Positions 41,270 through 50,866 of a DNA stretch of 64,000 bases are shown here, piece by piece. The DNA lies in assembly GCF_001688725.2 (NCBI RefSeq), contig NZ_CP015401.2, forward strand, positions 2,852,001 to 2,916,000, in the 5' to 3' direction. Below the pieces are notes generated by a model. It was not told the origin of the DNA, searched no databases, and saw nothing but the letters and a program-made list of their open reading frames with translations. The stretch is from Bacteroides caecimuris. Lineage in GTDB: Bacteria; Bacteroidota; Bacteroidia; Bacteroidales; Bacteroidaceae. A program made the position numbers and the translations under genes. How positions within the stretch are numbered: the first letter of the stretch is position 1; each line of letters begins with the position of its first letter.

Positions 41270-42935
41270 CTCTAACCAATCATCAGTATCAATGAGGTAC
41301 GCTATAGCTCTCTCCTCCTCTGTGAGGCAGAGAGTTTTTGTTATAGTGTCTTTATTCTCCGGACGTGCAATCTCAATAGTAACTATAGTCTCGGCTATCT
41401 TGAGTGTTTCATCTACAGAGTATGGACACCCAGACAATTTTAATAGCCTTTCAAGTTCCTTGTATACTTTCAAAGCAACGAAACATATACAAACATGAGC
41501 CTCAATTCTTCTTGGCGTGAAATGGAACATCGGTCTTACATCCAGCGTACCTTTGGTAATACGAAACGACCGTTCCACATTCCATAGATTCTGATAGGCT
41601 TCATAGACTTTCTCTGGACTTAGATCCGTATTTGTCTTATACCCTTTTAATCCATCCCATATTGCATCTTCCTTTATCTTTTCCTCATCTATACTGACTG
41701 TAATTCCAGAACTGACTGAAAGGAACTTGTTGTAGCCTCGTTTGTTGATGTCCGCCTTCGTCAGTGTTCCCTTAGAAAAACGTTTTCTTAGCCTTTCCAC
41801 ACCTTGTTCTCTATCGAATGCGTTCTTCTTTGCCCTTTCATCAGAGTATCCAACAATAAGCCTGTCTCCATCCGGATATTTGATATCATTGAACACCCCA
41901 CACCGACGCTCTGTTGCAATTATTTTCTCCATTATCCGGCCGGATTCCTTCTTTATCCTGGCACCTATTATATACTTATATCCACCATCACGGAGTAGCT
42001 TTACATTCTTTGCGCTCATAAGCCCGGAGTCTGCAATTACTACAAAATCATTGCCGAGATTGAATCTTTGAACAAAATCATCTACGATGGGAAGCATTGT
42101 ATATCCCTCATATTGTGAACCGTTAAACAGAGAATAAGACAAGGGATATCCTCCACGACTGACAAGAAGTCCTAAAACTACTTGTGAATTTGCATTTTTA
42201 CCATCTTTGGAAAAACCGGATTCCCGTAACTCGTCCTTATTCGTTGTCTCAAAATAAAGGGTTGTGACATCGTAGAAAAGTATCCCTAAATTCCCGCCAA
42301 ACAATCCTTTTGTATGCTTAACACTTATCTCCTGCACGAGTTCCTGCTGGGTATTATATAGTTTATCGAGATAACGATAAATCTTCTGTAAACTGACCTC
42401 TTCCTTGAAATGCCGTCTCAGATAATCCACTGTGGCCTTCTTGCTCATAGGAGAGCATATTCTGGATACTACAAGATGACGTAGTTCTTCATCCTGTATG
42501 ATATTGAATCCGATTTTATCGTAAACTTTATTGATGATTCTCTGAGGTGAATTCAGAGAAGTACTTATTATATTGGATACTATGTACTCAGTCATTGAAT
42601 TCTCTTCCCGTCTTAGTTTTTCACACTCATCATCAGGGAAGCTTATGGTTTGCTGTCCACCGTAATGGGCTATCCAATTCTTTCCTTCATTTACAAGTTG
42701 ACTAATTTCATCCTCGGTTGTACCCACACCTATGACATGGAGTTCCGTAAATCTACTGGAACTCTTATCGGCGACGACAACACTGGTCGAACCGGATCGA
42801 TTCTTTTTCCTACGCACAAACATAGCACGAAGATACAAAATTCCCGTGCGTCACCCAAATTAGACTTAAAAACACTGCTACAGATATCTATAGGGCAGGT
42901 TCATGAGAAAATTTTAAAAAAGTGATAAAGTCAGG
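41237..42935 (-). mobile_element. IS1634-family insertion sequence (1,699 bp)
   Basis: Terminal inverted repeats CCTGACTTTATCA (41237-41249) and TGATAAAGTCAGG (42923-42935) are perfect over 13 bp. One intact transposase gene fills the element. The flanks are 439-bp direct repeats of host DNA. Confidence 0.94.
41264..42838 (-). CDS. IS1634-family transposase
   Basis: This 524-aa DDE transposase of the IS4-like group starts at or near MFVRRKKNRSGSTSVVV (a second Met at residue 6 is equally possible). Catalytic blocks are GILFYDVTTLYFET (first Asp), DFVVIADSGLMSAKNVKLL (second Asp) and YQNLWNVERSFRITKGTLDV (Glu in the Y-x-x-W-x-x-E-x-x-F motif). The frame is intact, so the element should be active. 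Confidence 0.94.
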   Translation of the reverse strand: MYLRAMFVRRKKNRSGSTSVVVADKSSSRFTELHVIGVGTTEDEISQLVNEGKNWIAHYGGQQTISFPDDECEKLRREENSMTEYIVSNIISTSLNSPQRIINKVYDKIGFNIIQDEELRHLVVSRICSPMSKKATVDYLRRHFKEEVSLQKIYRYLDKLYNTQQELVQEISVKHTKGLFGGNLGILFYDVTTLYFETTNKDELRESGFSKDGKNANSQVVLGLLVSRGGYPLSYSLFNGSQYEGYTMLPIVDDFVQRFNLGNDFVVIADSGLMSAKNVKLLRDGGYKYIIGARIKKESGRIMEKIIATERRCGVFNDIKYPDGDRLIVGYSDERAKKNAFDREQGVERLRKRFSKGTLTKADINKRGYNKFLSVSSGITVSIDEEKIKEDAIWDGLKGYKTNTDLSPEKVYEAYQNLWNVERSFRITKGTLDVRPMFHFTPRRIEAHVCICFVALKVYKELERLLKLSGCPYSVDETLKIAETIVTIEIARPENKDTITKTLCLTEEERAIAYLIDTDDWLEL

Positions 42936-43374
42936 AAAAACGAAATCCTTCTCATTTATAAAAACGAGGAATGAAATGAATATGCCGGAAATCCGGTCAG
43001 CTTCCTCTCCGACTGCAAATGTTGCAGTACAATCAGATTGACGTCTTTTTCCTACCTGACCCTGCCGTATCCATCGCCCTGAACAGCCAGCATCGTTCAT
43101 TGGTGAATACAATGGAATTGAGCATTGAATTTACTCGCAGTCGGTTTGTTATCTGGCGGAAGTAGCAGTATTGAAAACAGCAGAATCAAATAATTATAGA
43201 ATATCAACTTTATAAATAACAGTAACTAAAAAAACCATGAAACACAAAATCGCGGAAACCAACGCCCGAATAGACGTGGCCGACGTATTAAGAGGGTTGG
43301 CAGTAATGGGAATTATTCTCTTACACAGTATCGAACATTTTAATTTCTACTCTTTCCCGGAAGAAGTACCTTTT
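42936..43374 (+). repeat. Right copy of the 439-bp target duplication
   Basis: This copy restores the full upstream region and start of the DUF418 gene next to the rest of its coding sequence. The insertion is therefore formally inside the gene yet leaves it complete. Confidence 0.93.
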
Positions 43375-44421
43375 GAATGGATGAAGTTTACCGACCAGGC
43401 TATCTGGAGAGGGTTATTCTTCACATTCAGCAACAAAGCATACGCTGTATTTGCCCTGCTCTTCGGTTTCAGTTTCTATATCCAAGACAACAACCAACAA
43501 CGGAGAGGGAAAGATTTCCGCTTGCGCTTTTTATGGAGATTATTCATTCTCTTCCTGATAGGACAGTTCAATGCCGCCTTCTTTACCGGTGAAATATTGA
43601 CCATGTATGCGATTTTAGGAATTATCCTTCCGATATTCTGCCGGATGAGTGACCGCACAGTTGTCATCTTCGCTACTTTACTAATTTTACAACCTATCGA
43701 TTGGGGGAAATTAATTTATGCTTTGTGTAATCCTGACTATGTGGCTGGAAAAAGTTTGGCAAGTTATTATTTCAGCATTGCTTTCGACGTACAAAAGAAC
43801 GGAACTTTCCTCGAAACAGTCCGCATGAATATGTGGGAAGGACAACTGGCCAATATGACCTGGGCACTAGAACATGGACGTATCTTGCAGACACCGGGGT
43901 TATTCTTATTCGGAATGCTTGTCGGTCGCCGCAAATATTTCCTGTACAGCGAACAGAACGAACGCCTATGGTTAAAAACATTGGCCGTTTCGCTTCTCTG
44001 CTTTTTCCCCATCTACGGATTGAACAATATGCTGCCGGAATTCATCGAACGAAGTGCTGTCCTTGTTCCCCTGCAATTGATTTTAAGCTCACTCAGCAAC
44101 CTTAGCTTCATGGTGTTGCTGGTTACAGGATTACTGCTGACTTTCTACCGCGTGAAAGACCGCAGTTTCTTTATGCGTTTCACATCTTATGGTAAAATGA
44201 GTTTAACAAACTATCTCGGACAATCTATTTTCGGTTCTCTTTTGTTCTATCATTGGGGATTCGAACTCGGACGGTATTTAGGAATAACTTACAGTTTCCT
44301 TTTTGGCATCCTTTTTGTTCTATTACAAATGGCATTTTGTTCATGGTGGCTCCGACACCATAAACACGGTCCTTTTGAGGGTCTCTGGAAACGTTTGACC
44401 TGGATTGGAAAAAATAAATAA
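43237..44421 (+). CDS. DUF418 family membrane protein (acyltransferase-like)
   Basis: This 394-aa protein begins MKHKIAETNARIDVADVLRG, then LAVMGIILLHSIEHF, the usual DUF418 start in which a family-wide Arg-Gly precedes the first membrane helix. About ten hydrophobic segments follow, with the C-terminal DUF418 domain including YGKMSLTNYLGQSIFGSLLF. It probably transfers or transports a small acyl group at the inner membrane, by analogy with related acyltransferases; the substrate is unknown. It lies 7 bp before the TPR gene and is likely co-transcribed. Its first 46 codons and leader are duplicated upstream of IS1634. Confidence 0.88.
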   Translation: MKHKIAETNARIDVADVLRGLAVMGIILLHSIEHFNFYSFPEEVPFEWMKFTDQAIWRGLFFTFSNKAYAVFALLFGFSFYIQDNNQQRRGKDFRLRFLWRLFILFLIGQFNAAFFTGEILTMYAILGIILPIFCRMSDRTVVIFATLLILQPIDWGKLIYALCNPDYVAGKSLASYYFSIAFDVQKNGTFLETVRMNMWEGQLANMTWALEHGRILQTPGLFLFGMLVGRRKYFLYSEQNERLWLKTLAVSLLCFFPIYGLNNMLPEFIERSAVLVPLQLILSSLSNLSFMVLLVTGLLLTFYRVKDRSFFMRFTSYGKMSLTNYLGQSIFGSLLFYHWGFELGRYLGITYSFLFGILFVLLQMAFCSWWLRHHKHGPFEGLWKRLTWIGKNK

Positions 44422-44428
44422 TTAAATA

Positions 44429-46636
44429 ATGATGAACGAAAAAACGATTAACGAACAATACGCATATATACGTACTTTACTCGAAAAGAAAAGACTCAAA
44501 GAGGCCTTGATGCAATTGGAATCTTTGCTGTGGCAATGTCCTGACTGGGATTTGCGCGCCCGCCTGGAACAATTGCAGACCTCTTACAAATATATGCTGG
44601 AATACATGAAACAGGGAGCAAACGACCCTGACCGGTGGAACCTGTATCAGAAAATGGTAGCAGACACCTGGGGAATTGCCGACCAATCACGTCTGCTCAT
44701 GTTGGATAATGCTTCATCAAGATACTATCATGAGGTACGCCGTACTCCCGTACCGGCAGAGTTGTCGGACTATAGCCTTAAAACCATACTACACATGCTG
44801 GAGTCATTTAATGACGACTTGGCAGTCAGCGGATTACTGTCTGACGAAAAGATGGATGAAGTATTAAAGCGACATGAAGACACGCTCAAGTTTATGTTTA
44901 TAAGAACATGGGCAAACAGTGCATGGACTCCCGAAGACGAGGAAGACGCAAAAGCTATGCTTGCCTCGGAATTACTTCCGGGGGACGACTTATGTTTATT
45001 TGTCAGCGCCCTCACATTGAGCTTGATGGAATGTTTCGACTTACGAAAAATAATGTGGTTGCTTAATGCTTACGAACATCCTAACGTCAACGTCAGCCAG
45101 CGGGCATTGGTAGGTACAATGATTATCTTCCACCTCTACAGAAGCCGTCTTTCTTTTTATCCGGAACTCATCAAAAGGGTAGATCTTATGGCGGAAATAC
45201 CTTCATTCAAAGAAAACGTCGCACGTATTTACCGCCAAATGCTATTATGCCAGGAAACAGAAAAGATTGATAAAAAGATGAGGGAAGAGATTATCCCTGA
45301 AATGCTGAAGAATGTTTCCTCCATGAAAAATATGCGGTTCGGTTTTGAAGAAAACGATGAAGAAAACAATGATATGAACCCGGACTGGGAAGATGCGTTC
45401 GAGAAGTCCGGTCTGGGGGATAAATTGCGTGAAATGAACGAATTGCAACTAGAGGGAGCAGATGTGTATATGAGCACTTTTGCCGCATTGAAGAATTATC
45501 CGTTCTTCCGCGAAGTACATAACTGGTTTTATCCGTTCAGCAAACAACAGTCCAATGTGCTCAAAGCAATGAAGCAAGCGGGGAATCAAGGCAATAGTTT
45601 ACTGGATTTAATTCTTCAATCCGGCTTTTTCAGCAACAGCGATAAGTACTCGCTCTTTTTCACGATTCATCAATTGCCACAAGCGCAACAAGATATGATG
45701 TTGAGTCAGCTGAACGAACAACAGGTGGCAGAATTGGCAGAGAAATCGAATGTTGAAACAATGAAAAAATTCAATGAACGTCCGGGAACGGTCAGTAACC
45801 AGTACCTGCACGATTTGTACCGTTTCTTCAAACTTAGTGTGCGCAAGAATGAATTCAGAGATATTTTTAAAGAAAAACTCGATCTTCATCACGTTTCTGC
45901 ACTTGACAATACATTGTGTTGGAAAGATGTATTGTTCCCCATTGCCGATTTTTATCTGTCAAAAGAACGTTGGGACGAGGCTACCGAAATTTATGATGAC
46001 CTGGAGTATATCGGAGGATTCCTAGGAGAGAGTGCGGAATGTTATCAGAAATTTGGCTATGCATTGCAGAAAAGAAAAAAATATGCAGAAGCTATTCAGG
46101 CTTACCTGAAAGCAGACACACTGAAGCCGGATAATATCTGGAATAATCGCCACCTGGCTATTTGTTACCGGCTAAACAAAAACTACCAAGCTGCACTCAC
46201 TTATTATAAAAAGGTAGAAGAAGCTGCTCCCAAAGATGCTAATGCGACTTTCTATATCGGTAGTTGCCTGGTTGAATTGAAACAGTATGAGGAAGCTCTG
46301 AATTATTTCTTCAAATTGGATTTCATCGAGAACAATTGCATAAAAGCATGGCGCGGCATCGGTTGGTGCTCGTTCATCAACGAAAAGTATGAACAGGCGA
46401 TGAAATATTATGAAAAGATTATTGAACAAAAGCCGCTAGCTATTGATTATATGAACGCAGGACATGTGGCTTGGGTAATGGGAGATATTCAGAAAGCTGC
46501 CGTTTTCTACGGAAAAGCCATTACAGCTAGTGGAAATCGGGAAAGATTCCTGGAAATGTTCTATAAAGATAAGGATTCTCTTATCATACAAGGGATTCGA
46601 GAAGAGGACATTCCTCTGATGCTGGATTTGTTATAG
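44429..46636 (+). CDS. Large tetratricopeptide-repeat protein
   Basis: This 735-aa cytoplasmic protein has no signal peptide. Residues about 1-500 are alpha-helical with no clear family. They include an acidic linker (FEENDEENNDMNPDWEDAFE) and a conserved-looking block (GADVYMSTFAALKNYPFFRE). Residues about 530-700 are four to five TPR units (SAECYQKFGYALQKRKKYAE, NIWNNRHLAICYRLNKNYQA, NATFYIGSCLVELKQYEEAL). It is probably a scaffold; its partner is unknown. It is coupled to the DUF418 gene. Either of two adjacent ATGs (44429, 44432) can start it. Confidence 0.82.
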   Translation: MMNEKTINEQYAYIRTLLEKKRLKEALMQLESLLWQCPDWDLRARLEQLQTSYKYMLEYMKQGANDPDRWNLYQKMVADTWGIADQSRLLMLDNASSRYYHEVRRTPVPAELSDYSLKTILHMLESFNDDLAVSGLLSDEKMDEVLKRHEDTLKFMFIRTWANSAWTPEDEEDAKAMLASELLPGDDLCLFVSALTLSLMECFDLRKIMWLLNAYEHPNVNVSQRALVGTMIIFHLYRSRLSFYPELIKRVDLMAEIPSFKENVARIYRQMLLCQETEKIDKKMREEIIPEMLKNVSSMKNMRFGFEENDEENNDMNPDWEDAFEKSGLGDKLREMNELQLEGADVYMSTFAALKNYPFFREVHNWFYPFSKQQSNVLKAMKQAGNQGNSLLDLILQSGFFSNSDKYSLFFTIHQLPQAQQDMMLSQLNEQQVAELAEKSNVETMKKFNERPGTVSNQYLHDLYRFFKLSVRKNEFRDIFKEKLDLHHVSALDNTLCWKDVLFPIADFYLSKERWDEATEIYDDLEYIGGFLGESAECYQKFGYALQKRKKYAEAIQAYLKADTLKPDNIWNNRHLAICYRLNKNYQAALTYYKKVEEAAPKDANATFYIGSCLVELKQYEEALNYFFKLDFIENNCIKAWRGIGWCSFINEKYEQAMKYYEKIIEQKPLAIDYMNAGHVAWVMGDIQKAAVFYGKAITASGNRERFLEMFYKDKDSLIIQGIREEDIPLMLDLL

Positions 46637-46696
46637 TCTTCTACATCTTTCAATTCGGGATATTCAGTAAATGTCCCTGCTTAAGAATACAGAAAA

Positions 46697-46728
46697 AGGC
46701 TGTCTCATTTTCTATTTTGAGGCAGCCT
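46697..46728. terminator. Bidirectional terminator between convergent TPR and maf genes
   Basis: AGGCTGTCTCA (46697-46707) and TGAGGCAGCCT (46718-46728) pair with one mismatch around a T-rich loop, with A and T runs outside. Confidence 0.8.
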
Positions 46729-46779
46729 TCTCATATTATTGGGTTACGTAGAAATATTCAGATAGATTCAGGATCCTTA

Positions 46780-47361
46780 CTATAACTTTTTCAACTCTCC
46801 ATACAACTTCTGTATGGGAAGTCCCATAATATTATAAAAGCTCCCTGAAATTGATTTTACACCGATATACCCGATCCATTCCTGAACCCCATAGGCTCCT
46901 GCCTTATCCATCGGCTGATAGCGGTCGACATAATACAGGATTTCATCTTCTGACAGAACATCAAACACTACTTCGGAAGAAGCAGTAAAGCTTTTTTGCC
47001 ATTCAGTAGTAGTCAGGCAAACGCCTGTAAAAACCTGATGAGACTTTCCCGAAAGAGCGCGGAGCATTTCAATGGCTCCTTCCCTACCCTCCGGTTTTCC
47101 AAGTACTTTTCCATCCATCCAGACAATAGTATCTGCTGTAATCAATAATTCTCCCGGCTCCATCATGGTACGATAGGCATCTGCTTTTTCACGAGCAATA
47201 TATTCGGGTATCTCAGCACCAACCAACGTATCTGGATATGACTCGTCTACATCCGGCAATGTTCTGACTACATAGTCCACTCCCAGCCCTGACATCAATT
47301 CTTTCCGACGGGGAGAATTGGAGGCGAGTATAATCTGATATTTCTTTAAATTATCAAGCAT
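46780..47361 (-). CDS. maf: Maf family nucleotide pyrophosphatase
   Basis: This 193-aa protein has ILASNSPRRKELMSGLG (12-28, the substrate-binding Ser-Arg-Arg), ITADTIVWMDGKVLGKP (catalytic Asp), and GKSHQVFTGVCL. YhdE-type Maf proteins hydrolyse dTTP, UTP and modified pyrimidine nucleotides (house-cleaning). It is the last gene of a five-gene cluster that starts with the nitroreductase. Confidence 0.95.
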   Translation of the reverse strand: MLDNLKKYQIILASNSPRRKELMSGLGVDYVVRTLPDVDESYPDTLVGAEIPEYIAREKADAYRTMMEPGELLITADTIVWMDGKVLGKPEGREGAIEMLRALSGKSHQVFTGVCLTTTEWQKSFTASSEVVFDVLSEDEILYYVDRYQPMDKAGAYGVQEWIGYIGVKSISGSFYNIMGLPIQKLYGELKKL

Positions 47362-47432
47362 GATTTTATTTACAATTTGACGATTTACTATCTACGATTG
47401 AAAATACTATTTATTGATGTCACCAGTTGATT

Positions 47433-48729
<1,297 letters not shown>

Positions 48730-48736
48730 TATTTCT

Positions 48737-49072
48737 TTACCGTCTTGCAAACCAGAATAAAATGATGCCGACAATGAGCAAAGTCAATGGCAACAGATAG
48801 CCGGATAACGAACCCAGCAATGATATTACCAGACTGATATTCATCACCAGCCAAAGCCCAAGCAACACCACACCTATTGATTTGTCGCGTTTAAAAATAA
48901 GAAAACAGATCGAAGCATATAATAACATATTGTCCTTATTCATTACCCAGGGTAACCCAATAGTAGAGAAATGAATCAATTTATCAATCAGATAAAGTGC
49001 TCCGATAACAATAAAGGTAACAGCAGTAGCCAAATAAGTATCTTTGCTGTTACTCGCTTTAGCAGCTCCCAT
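48737..49072 (-). CDS. Small membrane protein
   Basis: This 111-aa protein has three to four hydrophobic helices (YLATAVTFIVIGALYLIDKL, LLYASICFLIF, VVLLGLWLVMNISLVISLLG, LLPLTLLIVGIILFWF). It resembles LiaF-TM/DUF5668-type domains. It is located in the inner membrane; the function is unknown. It is packed between the nitroreductase (2-bp gap) and DUF2520 genes. Confidence 0.75.
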   Translation of the reverse strand: MGAAKASNSKDTYLATAVTFIVIGALYLIDKLIHFSTIGLPWVMNKDNMLLYASICFLIFKRDKSIGVVLLGLWLVMNISLVISLLGSLSGYLLPLTLLIVGIILFWFARR

Positions 49073-49074
49073 AT

Positions 49075-49611
49075 TTATTTTCCTCCGAATTTATTTATGT
49101 GAATTTTCTCCCATTGAAGATGTTCTTCGTTGAAAGGTTTACGTTCCATCCCTTTATGTCCGATAGCAATAACGGAAAGAATTTGAAGTTGCAGAGGAAT
49201 ACCCAGGATTCCATGGACAAACTCATCGGAAGGCATTCCGGTAGCAGTGAAACGTTCGCGAACCTGCACCCAGCAGCTTCCCAAGCCTAAATCTTCAGCC
49301 TGCAACTGTATCATGATGGAAGCGATGGAAGCATCTTCAATCCAAACATCACTCGCCAACGGATCGGCCATTACCACAATTGCCAAAGCTGCGTCGGCAA
49401 TGAATGAAGAAGCTTGTTCCTTGCAATGAGACAATTCTTTCAATACCTCTTTATCATCAATCACAACAAACTGCCAACTATTACTACGTTTGGAAGAAGG
49501 AGACATCAAAGCTGCTTTCAACAACGTAACTACCTGATCTTGTGTCAACTCTTCACCGGTGAACTTCCGCATACTACGACGGTTCTTTATTAATTCACTG
49601 AAATTTTCCAT
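49075..49611 (-). CDS. Nitroreductase family protein
   Basis: I start at MENFSELIKNRRSMRKF (49611); an upstream in-frame ATG at 49629 lies too close to the promoter (49644-49651). The 178-aa protein has the FMN-binding NRRSMRKF, ALMSPSSKRSNSWQFVVI and LQAEDLGLGSCWVQVR. It should reduce nitro compounds or quinones with NAD(P)H and FMN. It is the first gene of the nitroreductase-to-maf cluster. Confidence 0.92.
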   Translation of the reverse strand: MENFSELIKNRRSMRKFTGEELTQDQVVTLLKAALMSPSSKRSNSWQFVVIDDKEVLKELSHCKEQASSFIADAALAIVVMADPLASDVWIEDASIASIMIQLQAEDLGLGSCWVQVRERFTATGMPSDEFVHGILGIPLQLQILSVIAIGHKGMERKPFNEEHLQWEKIHINKFGGK

Positions 49612-49643
49612 ATTATTTTCCGGTTTCATTTGATTAATGTATG

Positions 49644-49651
49644 CAAAGATA
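49644..49651 (-). promoter_or_regulatory. -7 box of the nitroreductase gene cluster
   Basis: TATCTTTG on the minus strand fits TAnnTTTG, 32 bp before the ATG at 49611. Confidence 0.6.
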
Positions 49652-49763
49652 ATGCAAACCGAGCGTAATAGGAAATAAAAATATCTTTTTCATTTCTTTT
49701 GTCAGAAGGGAATCTATGACATGAAAAGAGTGCCAAATACTCCACTAAATGAAGAATATTTTT

Positions 49764-49771
49764 TATCTTTG
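49764..49771 (+). promoter_or_regulatory. -7 box of the ArfA-like gene
   Basis: TATCTTTG fits TAnnTTTG, 20 bp upstream of the ATG at 49792. The resulting transcript to the internal terminator is only about 185 nt. Confidence 0.65.
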
Positions 49772-49791
49772 CACAGAGAAATAATTTCATT

Positions 49792-50049
49792 ATGAAAAAG
49801 CGAATTACACAAGACGATTACATTAAAGCGAATCGTAAAGCCAGCCGTGAGGCAGAAATTGAGATGTACGGGCACCCTATTTGTCACAAACGAGTGCACC
49901 AGTCAAAGAAAGTATATAACCGTAGAAAGATAAAGGCAGCCGATAAAAAGCTGCCTTATTTTTTTCTTCAGGATAGCGTCACTATATCTAGGAAATTAAA
50001 AAGAAGTTTATCTATTTACCTATCTAATTATCTATACAATCCGAGTTAA
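49792..50049 (+). CDS. Small basic ArfA-like protein encoded by a probable non-stop mRNA
   Basis: The frame is open for 85 codons, but a strong intrinsic terminator (49933-49965) lies inside it and no stop codon precedes it. The expected transcript therefore ends in frame after about codon 57 (...KAADKKLPYFF). The 57-aa part is basic and hydrophilic, with an acidic/helical start (ITQDDYIKANRKASREAEIE) and a lysine/arginine patch HPICHKRVHQSKKVYNRRK. This resembles the centre of E. coli ArfA (RVEKNKKGKGSYMRK, later GKKVNHFF). ArfA recruits RF2 to ribosomes stalled on non-stop mRNAs and is itself made from a truncated message. The tail past the terminator (58-85) is AT-rich, unlike the rest, and overlaps the convergent carbonic anhydrase gene by 18 bp. 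The homology is from memory and unverified. Confidence 0.6.
   Translation: MKKRITQDDYIKANRKASREAEIEMYGHPICHKRVHQSKKVYNRRKIKAADKKLPYFFLQDSVTISRKLKRSLSIYLSNYLYNPS
49933..49965 (+). terminator. Intrinsic terminator inside the ArfA-like reading frame
   Basis: AAGGCAGC (49933-49940) and GCTGCCTT (49950-49957) form a perfect 8-bp stem with a 9-nt loop, followed by A and T7 (49959-49965). It lies across codons 48-58 of the gene. In reverse, an A-tract precedes the stem, so it may also stop the convergent carbonic anhydrase transcript. Confidence 0.85.
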
Positions 50050-50574
50050 TTCCCCGGTCGTAGAATCAATAATAAACCCGTAGACTGTCACATCTGAAGG
50101 AATCAAAGGATGGTGTACAATAAAATCAACCGTTCCTCTCACCGACTTTTCTGTATCTTCGAAACCATCCAGCCACGAATTAAAGTCAACTCCGCAGAAA
50201 CGCATCATGTCAATATAATCCGGATCAATTCCGCGTGCTTTCATTTTTTCAATCATTTCTTCACTGTGCATGTGGCAAGCTCCACAGTCAGAATGAGCAA
50301 TCACCATTATTTCCTCTACCCCCAACTCAAAAATAGCAACGAGCAAACTACGTATCACGCTACCGAAAGGATGGGAAATAACGCCACCTGCATTTTTTAT
50401 CATTTTCACATCGCCATTCTTAATTCCTAATGCTGCTGGAAGCAAAGCAGTCAGTCGGGTATCCATACAGGAAAGAATAGCTATTTTCTTATCGGGATAT
50501 TTATTGGTGATATACGATTCGTATCCCTTGTTCTCAACAAATTGCTTATTGTAAGCTAAAATTTCTTCTACCAT
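50032..50574 (-). CDS. Beta-class carbonic anhydrase
   Basis: I start at MVEEILAYNKQFVEN (50574). A TTG-initiated extension to 50613 would begin inside the promoter box (50611-50618). The 180-aa zinc enzyme has LSCMDTRL (Cys ligand and catalytic Asp-Arg), IAHSDCGACHM (His and Cys ligands) and KNAGGVISHPFGSV. It interconverts CO2 and bicarbonate, useful for the succinate pathway carboxylations. Confidence 0.95.
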   Translation of the reverse strand: MVEEILAYNKQFVENKGYESYITNKYPDKKIAILSCMDTRLTALLPAALGIKNGDVKMIKNAGGVISHPFGSVIRSLLVAIFELGVEEIMVIAHSDCGACHMHSEEMIEKMKARGIDPDYIDMMRFCGVDFNSWLDGFEDTEKSVRGTVDFIVHHPLIPSDVTVYGFIIDSTTGELTRIV

Positions 50575-50610
50575 AGTTCCGTTTAAATTATAGAGTCCTG
50601 TTTGATTAGA

Positions 50611-50618
50611 CAAAGATA
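50611..50618 (-). promoter_or_regulatory. -7 box of the carbonic anhydrase gene
   Basis: TATCTTTG on the minus strand, 36 bp upstream of the ATG at 50574. It rules out the longer TTG-started form. Confidence 0.6.
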
Positions 50619-50700
50619 CGGAAAATATATAAAAAAGGAATATATCATCACGATATATCCCTTCCTAAATTAAAACTTAATCTAAACAGTTGACACTACA

Positions 50701-50851
50701 CTAAAATATCTTAGAAGTTCGGATTCTGATATTGGCTTCATCAGCCATCGGATTCACTTTTCCCCCGTCTTTACAATATTCATAGTTGATGTTTACTTCA
50801 AGCATCTCCAACAAAATCTTAGTTTTGTTGTTGGATAAAGAATAAAAAGTG
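50701..50851 (-). pseudogene. Possible C-terminal gene remnant
   Basis: On the minus strand an open stretch of about 50 codons without a usable start ends ...LLEMLEVNINYEYCKDGGKV then NPMADEANIRIRTSKIF and a stop at 50701. Its composition looks coding, but I do not recognise the family. It is opposite to the GNAT gene and overlaps its promoter region. Confidence 0.35.
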
Positions 50852-50859
50852 TAAATTTG
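50852..50859 (+). promoter_or_regulatory. -7 box of the GNAT-type gene
   Basis: TAAATTTG fits TAnnTTTG and ends only 7 bp before the ATG at 50867, with TTGTTG about 20 bp upstream. Transcription would begin at or next to the start codon, suggesting a leaderless mRNA. Confidence 0.55.
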
Positions 50860-50866
50860 TACCTAA

